This document shows, in pieces, positions 58,488-64,000 of a stretch of DNA of 64,000 nt; position 1 is the stretch's first letter; each line of letters begins with the position of its first letter. This stretch comes from PALSA-612 sp963742925. GTDB lineage: Bacteria > Actinomycetota > Thermoleophilia > Gaiellales > Gaiellaceae. The stretch lies in the NCBI GenBank assembly GCA_963742925.1, contig CAVUNV010000005.1, forward strand, positions 124,001-188,000, given 5' to 3'. The notes below the pieces were generated by a model that did not search any database, was not told the DNA's origin, and saw only the letters and a list, made by a program, of their open reading frames with translations. A program made the position numbers and the translations under genes.

Positions 58488-60023
58488 GTGCATCTGTCGC
58501 CGCTGACGCCGCTCGCCTTCCTCCAGCGGACGGCCGCGGTGTTCCCGGACGCGATCGGTGTCGTCGACGAGGATCGGCGGCTGACCTGGGCGGAGCTACG
58601 CGAGCGGGCGCGGCGGCTGGCGGTGGCGCTCCAGCAGGCGGGCATCAGGGCCGGCGACCGGGTCGCCTATCTCGCGCTCAACACGACCGAGCTGCTCGAG
58701 GCTCACTTCGGTGTTCCCGCCTCCGGCGCTGTCCTGGTTGCGATCAACACCCGGCTGCTCGCCGACGAGGTCGAGTACATCGTCGGCCACTCGGGCGCCC
58801 GCATTCTCGTGGTCGACCCTTCGCTCGCGCACCTCCTGGAGGGTGTCGCGATCGAGCGGGTGATCGTGCTCGGCGAGGGCTACGAGGCGTTCCTCGCAGG
58901 CGCCGGAGACGGCGAGCCGGAGGACAGGCTCGTGAGCGAGGACGACACGATCTCGATCAACTACACGAGCGGGACGACCGGCCGTCCGAAGGGCGTCATG
59001 TACACCCACCGCGGCGCCTATCTGAACGCGCTCGCCGAGGCTCACCACGCCCGCCTCGATTCGCGCTCGGTCTTCCTGTGGACGCTGCCGATGTTCCACT
59101 GCAACGGCTGGTGCTTCACGTGGGCGGTCACGGCCATGGGCGCGCGGCACGTCTGCCTGCGCAAGGTCGACCCGCCGCTGGTGTGGAGGCTGATCGCCGA
59201 CGAGCAGGTCACGCACCTGAACGGGGCGCCGACCGTGCTGGTCATGCTCGGCGCGGACGACGCGGCGCATCCGCTCGAACGGCCGGTGCAGGTGACGACC
59301 GCGGGCGCGCCTCCTCCGCCGGCCGTGATCTCGCGGACGGAGGCGCTCGGCTTCCGCATCAACCACGTGTACGGCCTGACCGAGACCTACGGCCCGATCA
59401 CCGTCTGCGAGTGGCACGCCGAGTGGGACGAGGCCGACGGCGAGGAGCGGGCGCGGCTCAGGGCCCGGCAGGGCGTCGCCGTCGTCACCTCCGATCCCGT
59501 GCGCGTCGTCGACCCGGAGATGCGCGACGTGCCCGCCGACGGCGAGACGATGGGCGAGGTCGTGATGCGCGGCAACAACGTGATGAAGGGCTACTTCGCG
59601 GACGAGCCGGCGACGGCCGAGGCGTTTCGCGGCGGCTGGTTCCACTCGGGCGACCTGGCCGTCATGCACCCGGACGGCTACATCGAGATCCGCGACCGCG
59701 CCAAGGACATCATCATCTCGGGCGGCGAGAACATCTCCACGATCGAGGTGGAGCGCGCGCTCGTGCGACACCCGGACGTGCTCGAGGCTGCCGTCGTCGC
59801 GATCCCGGACGAGAAGTGGGGCGAGCGGCCCAAGGCGTACGTGGCGCTCCGCCCGGGCTCGACGCTCACGGCAGAGGAGCTGATCGCCTTCTCGCGCGAG
59901 ACACTGCCCGGTTTCAAGGCGCCGAGCGAGATCGAGTTCGGCGAGCTGCCGAAGACCTCGACGGGCAAGGTGAAGAAGTACGAGCTGCGCGCGCGGGCCC
60001 GCGAAGAGCGGCGGACGAGCTAG
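58488..60023 (+). CDS. AMP-dependent acyl-CoA synthetase/ligase
   Basis: A 511-residue adenylating enzyme. The P-loop-like motif is ISINYTSGTTGRPKGVMYTH, followed by the ANL signature INHVYGLTETYGP, GGWFHSGDLAVMHPDGYIEI and RDRAKDIIISGGENISTIEV. The catalytic lysine is in the closing PKTSTGKVKKYELR. The FHCNGWCF stretch is common in medium-chain and short-chain acyl-CoA synthetases. GTG at 58488 has a GGAGAG site. It would activate a free acid for the adjacent hydratase and for the dehydrogenases elsewhere in the window. Confidence 0.94.
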   Translation: MHLSPLTPLAFLQRTAAVFPDAIGVVDEDRRLTWAELRERARRLAVALQQAGIRAGDRVAYLALNTTELLEAHFGVPASGAVLVAINTRLLADEVEYIVGHSGARILVVDPSLAHLLEGVAIERVIVLGEGYEAFLAGAGDGEPEDRLVSEDDTISINYTSGTTGRPKGVMYTHRGAYLNALAEAHHARLDSRSVFLWTLPMFHCNGWCFTWAVTAMGARHVCLRKVDPPLVWRLIADEQVTHLNGAPTVLVMLGADDAAHPLERPVQVTTAGAPPPPAVISRTEALGFRINHVYGLTETYGPITVCEWHAEWDEADGEERARLRARQGVAVVTSDPVRVVDPEMRDVPADGETMGEVVMRGNNVMKGYFADEPATAEAFRGGWFHSGDLAVMHPDGYIEIRDRAKDIIISGGENISTIEVERALVRHPDVLEAAVVAIPDEKWGERPKAYVALRPGSTLTAEELIAFSRETLPGFKAPSEIEFGELPKTSTGKVKKYELRARAREERRTS

Positions 60024-60055
60024 CGCTCGGGCCGGTCCCCGCCGGACGGCTGTGG

Positions 60056-60160
60056 GACGAATCGTCACGGAATCGGCACAGACGCGTTTCACACCTGTGC
60101 GCACTTTTCGGCGATGATCGCAGTGGGTGGCGGGTGGATGACTCTCCCCACCCGAGGGTG
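60056..60160. repeat. Copy B of the roughly 110-base dispersed element
   Basis: Starts with the two 11-mers in opposite order (GAATCGTCACG, GAATCGGCAC), then GTGCGCACTTTTC, then GTGGGTGGCGGGTGG facing TCCCCACCC. The same order occurs in copy A at 6540-6650. It fills the gap between the ligase and DsbA-like genes. Confidence 0.5.
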
Positions 60161-60185
60161 TGGGTGCCAGAACGGACATGGCCGC

Positions 60186-60773
60186 CTACCGGCGTGGGAC
60201 GAGGGGCTCGCCGGCCAGCAGGCGGTCGAGGCCGCCCATGCCCCAGTGCGACTCGCCGTCCTCGGTCAGGAGCGACGGCACGCCCCGGACGCCGTGCTCC
60301 TCCGCCTCGCGCCTGATCTCGCCGATCTGCGAGATCCGCTCCGAGGAATACGCGGCCGCGATCGCTCCGTCCGGGTCGAGTTCCGCGCGCCCGGCCGCGC
60401 GGCGGATCTCGGCATCCGTTGCGATGTCCTCGCCCTCGCAGAAGAACGCTTCGTAGAGCGCATGCTTGAACGGGCGCAACCGTGCCTCGTCGCCCGCCCA
60501 CAGGCAGGCGGCGAGGATCAGCGTCGAGCGCGGCTGGTAACGGGGCAGATGAATCTCGATGCCCAGCGAGAGCGCGCGCCGGTAGACGTGCTGCGACCAG
60601 TCGACGCGCAGGTGGTCGCCGCGCGGCTCGAGCAGCGGCCTCGGCGCCGGTCGCAGCTCGAAGGGAAGCCATTCGACCGCGACCTGCCCTCCGTCTTCGG
60701 CGGCCTCCACTGCACGCGACTCCATGTACGAGTACGGGCAGACGATGTCGTAGTAGAAGCGGATCTTCCGCAT
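60186..60773 (-). CDS. DsbA-family thioredoxin-fold protein (2-hydroxychromene-2-carboxylate isomerase / FrnE-like)
   Basis: A 195-residue thioredoxin-fold protein. It begins MRKIRFYYDIVCPYSYMESR, where CPYSY stands in place of CxxC, so a glutathione- or mycothiol-linked isomerase role is more likely than disulphide exchange. The helical insert (FKHALYEAFFCEGEDIATDA) and HGVRGVPSLLTED (cis-Pro) are typical. An alternative start at 60788 adds five residues (MSDIR) but overlaps the palindrome ATGTCAGACAT and the alternative start of the nitrilase. Confidence 0.85.
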   Translation of the reverse strand: MRKIRFYYDIVCPYSYMESRAVEAAEDGGQVAVEWLPFELRPAPRPLLEPRGDHLRVDWSQHVYRRALSLGIEIHLPRYQPRSTLILAACLWAGDEARLRPFKHALYEAFFCEGEDIATDAEIRRAAGRAELDPDGAIAAAYSSERISQIGEIRREAEEHGVRGVPSLLTEDGESHWGMGGLDRLLAGEPLVPRR

Positions 60774-60777
60774 CCGT

Positions 60778-60794
60778 ATGTCAGACATTAGACT
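60778..60794. promoter_or_regulatory. GntR-type operator (ATGTCAGACAT) and TAGACT -10 box of the nitrilase gene
   Basis: The perfect 11-base palindrome at 60778-60788 is identical to the one at 6848-6858. It abuts TAGACT (60789-60794), which is ten bases before the nitrilase ATG at 60805. The DsbA-like gene starts five bases to the left. The site is placed to control both genes. Confidence 0.6.
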
Positions 60795-60804
60795 CGGGCT
60801 TCCG

Positions 60805-61638
60805 ATGCGCGTCGCGGTCGCTCAGATCGACCCGAAGATCGCCGAGAAGGAGCGGAATCTCGACGTCTGCCTCGCGCGCCTCGAGGAGGCGGTCGCGGCC
60901 GGCGCCGAGCTGCTCGTCCTTCCGGAGTGCGCGATCCCCGGCTACATGTTCGAGAGCGCCGAGGAGGCGCTGCCGTACGCCGAGGAGATCCCGGGGCCGT
61001 CCAGCGAGGCCCTCGAGGGAGCCTGCCGCCGGCTCGGCGCACACGTCGTCTGCGGCCTGCTCGAGCGCGACGGCGACCGACTCCACAACGCGGCCGTCCT
61101 GGTCGGCCCGGACGGGCTCCTCGGCAGCTACCGCAAGACGCACCTGCCGTTCCTCGGGGTCGACCGCTTCGTCACGCCGGGCGACGAGATGCCCGTGTGG
61201 GAGACCCCGCTCGGGCGGATCGGGATCGAGATCTGCTACGACCTCCGCTTCCCGGAGATGACGCGGACGCTGGCTCTCAAGGGTGCCGACCTCGTCTGTC
61301 ATCCGACCAACTTCCCGACGGCGGCGCGCATCCAGACCGAGCTGATCACGGTTGCGCGTGCCGCAGAGAACCGCATCTTCCTGCTGACGGCGAACCGGTG
61401 CGGACAGGAGCGCTGGGCCGAGTTCTGCGGTCGCAGCCAGATCGTCGACCCGTACGGCGTGCGCCTGGCCGAGACGGGTGTGGCAGGCGAGGCCCTGCTC
61501 GTCGCGGACATCGAGGTGGAGAAGGCGCGCGACAAGGACTACGTGATTCCGGGCGAGTACGAGCTCTACCTGTTCGGCCACCGGCGACCGGAGCTCTACG
61601 GCGCCCTCGTCGAGGAAACCCAGAGCGTCACGACCTAG
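60805..61638 (+). CDS. Carbon-nitrogen hydrolase (nitrilase superfamily amidase)
   Basis: A 277-residue amidase. The Glu-Lys-Cys triad is clear: LLVLPECAIPGYMF (Glu), LGSYRKTHLPFLG (Lys) and GIEICYDLRFPEMTRTL (Cys). The family hydrolyses amides, N-carbamoyl amines or ureido acids (beta-ureidopropionase, omega-amidase). ATG 60805 is chosen over 60778, because the earlier codon lies in the operator and the -10 box is between them. It is followed 12 bases on by the cyclase-like gene with its own AAGGAGG site. Confidence 0.93.
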   Translation: MRVAVAQIDPKIAEKERNLDVCLARLEEAVAAGAELLVLPECAIPGYMFESAEEALPYAEEIPGPSSEALEGACRRLGAHVVCGLLERDGDRLHNAAVLVGPDGLLGSYRKTHLPFLGVDRFVTPGDEMPVWETPLGRIGIEICYDLRFPEMTRTLALKGADLVCHPTNFPTAARIQTELITVARAAENRIFLLTANRCGQERWAEFCGRSQIVDPYGVRLAETGVAGEALLVADIEVEKARDKDYVIPGEYELYLFGHRRPELYGALVEETQSVTT

Positions 61639-61650
61639 AAGGAGGTTCGC

Positions 61651-62622
61651 GTGAGCATGACCGTGAAGGACCACGAGCTCGTCCCGGAGGCGCTCGTCGA
61701 CAAGGACGGGCTGAAGGTCTCGAAGAGCCCCTGGGGCCCGGACGACGAGATCGGCCGCCTCAACTGGATCACGCCGGAGACGAACCGGGCCATCCTCGAG
61801 CACCTGAGCGGCGGCCACGTCTTCGACCTCAACGTCGAGTACTTCATCGGCATGCCGTCCTGGGTCGCGGCCGGCGATCCGCCGTACGGGATCTGGATGA
61901 CACACACGCCGCAGGGCTCGGTGCTCGACAACCTCTCGGGTGTCGGTGCGGAGGTACACGAGAGGTACTCGTACTGCGGCGACTCGATCCACATGTACAC
62001 CCACTGCGGCACGCACGTGGACACGCTCAACCATCTCGGCCACCACGGCACGTTCTGGAACGGCTGGACGGCGGACAAGGAGCTCGGCAGCCGGATCTGG
62101 AACAAGGGCGGCCTCGACAAGTACCCGCCGATCATCGCGCGCGGCGTCCTGCTGGACGTGGCCGGGATGCACGGCGTCGACGAGCTCGACGCGGGCTACG
62201 GGATCACGCCCAAGGACCTGCAGGACACGATCGCCAAGCAGGGCGTCGAGCTTCGGAAGAAGGACGTGGTGCTCGTCCGGACCGGGCGGATGCGGGCGTG
62301 GCCCGACTTCGACGGCTATCTCCAGAAGCCGCCGGGGATCACGCTCCCGTCGGCGAAGTGGTTGTGCGAGGAGGCCGGCGCGATGTGCATCGCCGGCGAC
62401 TCGATCGGCCTCGAGGTGATGCCGTGGGACGAGCCGGACGCCTTCCTGCCCGTCCATGCGTACATGTTCTCGACCGCCGGCGCGCAGATCATCGAGGTCG
62501 TGAACATGGAGGAGATCGCGGCCGAGAAGCAGTACGAGTTCGCGTTCCTCGGCTTCCCGCTCAAGCTGCGGGGTGCGACGGGGGCGCCGATGCCCTCGTA
62601 CGCCGTGCCGCTCCGCGACTAG
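61651..62622 (+). CDS. Cyclase/kynurenine-formamidase family metal-dependent hydrolase
   Basis: A 323-residue protein of the cyclase (KynB-like) family. The metal motif is MYTHCGTHVDTLNHLGHHG (H-x-GTHVD-x-x-x-H). It begins MSMTVKDHELVPEALVDKDG at GTG 61651, five bases after AGGAGG. Longer members like this hydrolyse amides, isatin or cyclic imides. Located directly downstream of the nitrilase and probably cotranscribed, it may open or trim a related substrate. Confidence 0.88.
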   Translation: MSMTVKDHELVPEALVDKDGLKVSKSPWGPDDEIGRLNWITPETNRAILEHLSGGHVFDLNVEYFIGMPSWVAAGDPPYGIWMTHTPQGSVLDNLSGVGAEVHERYSYCGDSIHMYTHCGTHVDTLNHLGHHGTFWNGWTADKELGSRIWNKGGLDKYPPIIARGVLLDVAGMHGVDELDAGYGITPKDLQDTIAKQGVELRKKDVVLVRTGRMRAWPDFDGYLQKPPGITLPSAKWLCEEAGAMCIAGDSIGLEVMPWDEPDAFLPVHAYMFSTAGAQIIEVVNMEEIAAEKQYEFAFLGFPLKLRGATGAPMPSYAVPLRD

Positions 62623-62644
62623 CCGCCTCGTCCCTCCTGGCCAT

Positions 62645-62680
62645 GTCCTAGTGACTGTCCCATGGGACAGTCACTAGGAC
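62645..62680. terminator. 36-base perfect palindrome between convergent genes
   Basis: The 18-base half GTCCTAGTGACTGTCCCA is followed at once by its exact reverse complement, with no loop. It lies between the cyclase-like gene and the convergent formamidase gene, so a two-way terminator is the simplest role. Similar palindromic cores occur at 52493-52523. Confidence 0.6.
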
Positions 62681-62796
62681 GCGGCTGTTCGGGGCACGGC
62701 GGGATGGGCGCGAGACGGCGTGAACGGCGGGCCGGAGCGCCTGAGACGGCTGCTGTGGACAGGGCCGAAAGGTGTCGCACCGATCTGTCGCCGCGG

Positions 62797-63816
62797 CTAC
62801 TCGAACACGTCCAGCGGGAGCAGGGCCGAGACGAGTGGATAGGGCACGTCCACGACCTCCGAGATGCGGAGATCGACGCAGGCCGAGCAGAGCGCGTAGG
62901 CGGCGGGACGCTGGAGGCCGTAGCGGCGCTCGAGGTGGCCGATCATCTCGAGCAGCGCCGCCCGTGCCGCGGCGTTCAGGTCCATCCCGGCGTCCACGGG
63001 GATCCCGACGGTCGCGAACGAGCGCCGGCCGGGGCTGCCCGGCGTCTCGTAGGCGGGGAACGCCGGTGCCGGCCCGTCGTGCACGGCGAACCGCACCGTG
63101 ACCGACCCGGCCACCTCGATCGCTGTCCCGCACACCTCGCCGTCGCCCTGCGCGAAGTGGAGGTCGCCGATCGAGAACAGCGCACCCGGCACGTCCACCG
63201 GCAACCAGAGCTTCGACCCGGCCACGAGCTGGCGCACGTCCATGTTGCCGCCCGTCTCGCGGGGCGGGATCGTCCGCACGCCGTCCGCTGCGGCCGCCGG
63301 GATCGCCTCCTCGGGGAGCGGATCGGCAACGGGCTGCCCGCGGGCATGCAGCTCATCCTCGCGCGCCCGGTACCGCTCGAGGCGCGCGTGGGACGGCGCG
63401 ACGCCGACGACACCCGCGAACATGTCTTCCGGCACCGCGACGCCCGGCAACTCCTCCGAGCGCGCCCGTCCGCCCGCGATCTCCCACTTGACCAGATACG
63501 GGTCGGGGAACAGGTCGGCGAGGAAGCCGAAGCCCGGGATGATCGCCGTCGTGCCGAAGTCGTCCGGTTCGTACGAGACGAACTCGACCTCGAGCATGCC
63601 GCCCGGCTCGGCACCCTCGACGTGAACGGGCCCTGTGAGCGGATGGCCGAGGCCGAGGTTCAGCCGTCCCGCATCGGCATGCGTGCTGTCGCGCGTCAGC
63701 TGGCCGTCGAGGCCGTCGCGCGTCTCGAAGGTGATCTCCACGCCCGGCGCCACGCTGGCCACCGGCTCCAGCGCCGGATGCCAGCGGTTGTGGATGCTCG
63801 TCGCGAGCAGCCTCAC
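62797..63816 (-). CDS. Acetamidase/formamidase family protein
   Basis: A 339-residue FmdA/AmdA-type enzyme, beginning MRLLATSIHNRWHPALEPVA. Recognisable blocks are THADAGRLNLGLGHPLTGPV, AEPGGMLEVEFVSYEPDDFG, RTIPPRETGGNMDVRQLVAG, LWLPVDVPGALFSIGDLHFA with QGDGEVCGTAIEVAG, and AYALCSACVDLRISEVVDVP. The enzyme releases ammonia from short amides such as formamide. GTG start at 63816 overlaps the TGA of the upstream GAF gene. It is shorter than the 400-residue FmdA group and matches the 300-340-residue acetamidase branch. Confidence 0.9.
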   Translation of the reverse strand: MRLLATSIHNRWHPALEPVASVAPGVEITFETRDGLDGQLTRDSTHADAGRLNLGLGHPLTGPVHVEGAEPGGMLEVEFVSYEPDDFGTTAIIPGFGFLADLFPDPYLVKWEIAGGRARSEELPGVAVPEDMFAGVVGVAPSHARLERYRAREDELHARGQPVADPLPEEAIPAAAADGVRTIPPRETGGNMDVRQLVAGSKLWLPVDVPGALFSIGDLHFAQGDGEVCGTAIEVAGSVTVRFAVHDGPAPAFPAYETPGSPGRRSFATVGIPVDAGMDLNAAARAALLEMIGHLERRYGLQRPAAYALCSACVDLRISEVVDVPYPLVSALLPLDVFE

Positions 63817-64000
63817 AGCAGCTCACCCACCTGCTCCGCGGCGCCCCGCGCCGCCGCGATCTCGCCGTCGCTCCACCGTCGTGTCCGGCCGAGCTGGTGC
63901 AGCGAGACGATCGCTACCACCCGGTCGTCGCGGACGACCGGCGTGACGATCTGGGCTCGCAGGCCGCCGTAGAGCTCGAGCATCGCGCGGAAGTGCGGCT
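63813..64000 (-). CDS. GAF-domain protein, C-terminal part (runs off the right edge)
   Basis: Only the last 62 codons are in the window. They read HFRAMLELYGGLRAQIVTPV, then VRDDRVVAIVSLHQLGRTRR and WSDGEIAAARGAAEQVGELL, the end of a GAF domain (strand VVAIVSLHQ, then a final helix). The TGA at 63813-63815 overlaps the formamidase GTG. GAF regulators often control amide-use genes; whether a DNA-binding domain is attached lies outside the window. Confidence 0.65.
   Translation of the reverse strand, partial: PHFRAMLELYGGLRAQIVTPVVRDDRVVAIVSLHQLGRTRRWSDGEIAAARGAAEQVGELL

Overview
The window is GC-rich (about two thirds G+C), densely coded DNA with GTG/TTG starts, 4-base start/stop overlaps and many leaderless-looking promoters. 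This and the protein families (F420/LLM-type enzymes, HyuA/HyuB, MmgE/PrpD, YihY, a MalT-like LuxR regulator) point to an actinobacterium, possibly of the Thermoleophilia (Gaiellales/Solirubrobacterales); the placement is inference from style and gene content only.

Layout. (1) 1-6.9 kb: end of a secreted-protein gene, two acyl-CoA dehydrogenases, a berberine-bridge-type flavoenzyme, and a tight minus-strand operon citE-like lyase > MaoC hydratase > MmgE/PrpD > acyl-CoA dehydrogenase. (2) 6.9-19.4 kb: a divergent plus-strand operon (zinc-type quinone reductase, hydantoinase A and B, GntR/FCD regulator, LLM oxidoreductase, Asp/Glu-racemase-like protein, CaiB CoA-transferase, PuuE-type allantoinase), then an alpha/beta hydrolase, a zinc ribbon, and a small GatC/AtzG-like protein coupled to an amidase. 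(3) 19.4-40.4 kb: an accessory stretch of membrane and stress-type genes (ClC channel, beta-propeller, SGNH-like protein, cupins, DUF2252, two YihY proteins, TMEM175-like and 2-TM potassium channels, a MalT-like regulator, DUF1622, a lipoprotein, an MFS pump) with decayed gene copies. (4) 40.4-47.5 kb: signalling genes (hybrid receiver-cyclase, receiver, histidine kinase, a NarL-type pair), duplicated secreted-protein genes and transposon remnants. (5) 47.7-64 kb: a second catabolic block (dihydropyrimidinase, isochorismatase-type amidohydrolase, tartrate/malate-type dehydrogenase, M20 carbamoylase, ornithine-cyclodeaminase-like enzyme, enoyl-CoA hydratase, acyl-CoA ligase, DsbA-like isomerase, nitrilase, metal-dependent cyclase/amidohydrolase, formamidase, two transporters).

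How it fits together. Blocks 2 and 5 together hold almost every known enzyme type for opening and trimming cyclic amides: ring openers (HyuAB, dihydropyrimidinase, PuuE type), N-carbamoyl or linear-amide hydrolases (M20, isochorismatase, amidase, nitrilase, formamidase), an epimerase-like protein, and CoA activation and beta-oxidation-like steps for the carbon skeleton. One GntR/FCD regulator lies inside block 2. The 11-base palindrome ATGTCAGACAT occurs at the citE/quinone-reductase divergent promoters and again 54 kb away between the DsbA-like gene and the nitrilase, suggesting that one regulator links the two blocks.

Data quality. Many otherwise convincing genes are split by single-base insertions or deletions (at least 20 places), densest in the 45.7-47.5 kb signalling pair and the MalT-like gene. 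Some are probably assembly indels and some may be real decay. The sequence alone does not separate these. Coordinates of such genes are given for the whole reconstructed gene.
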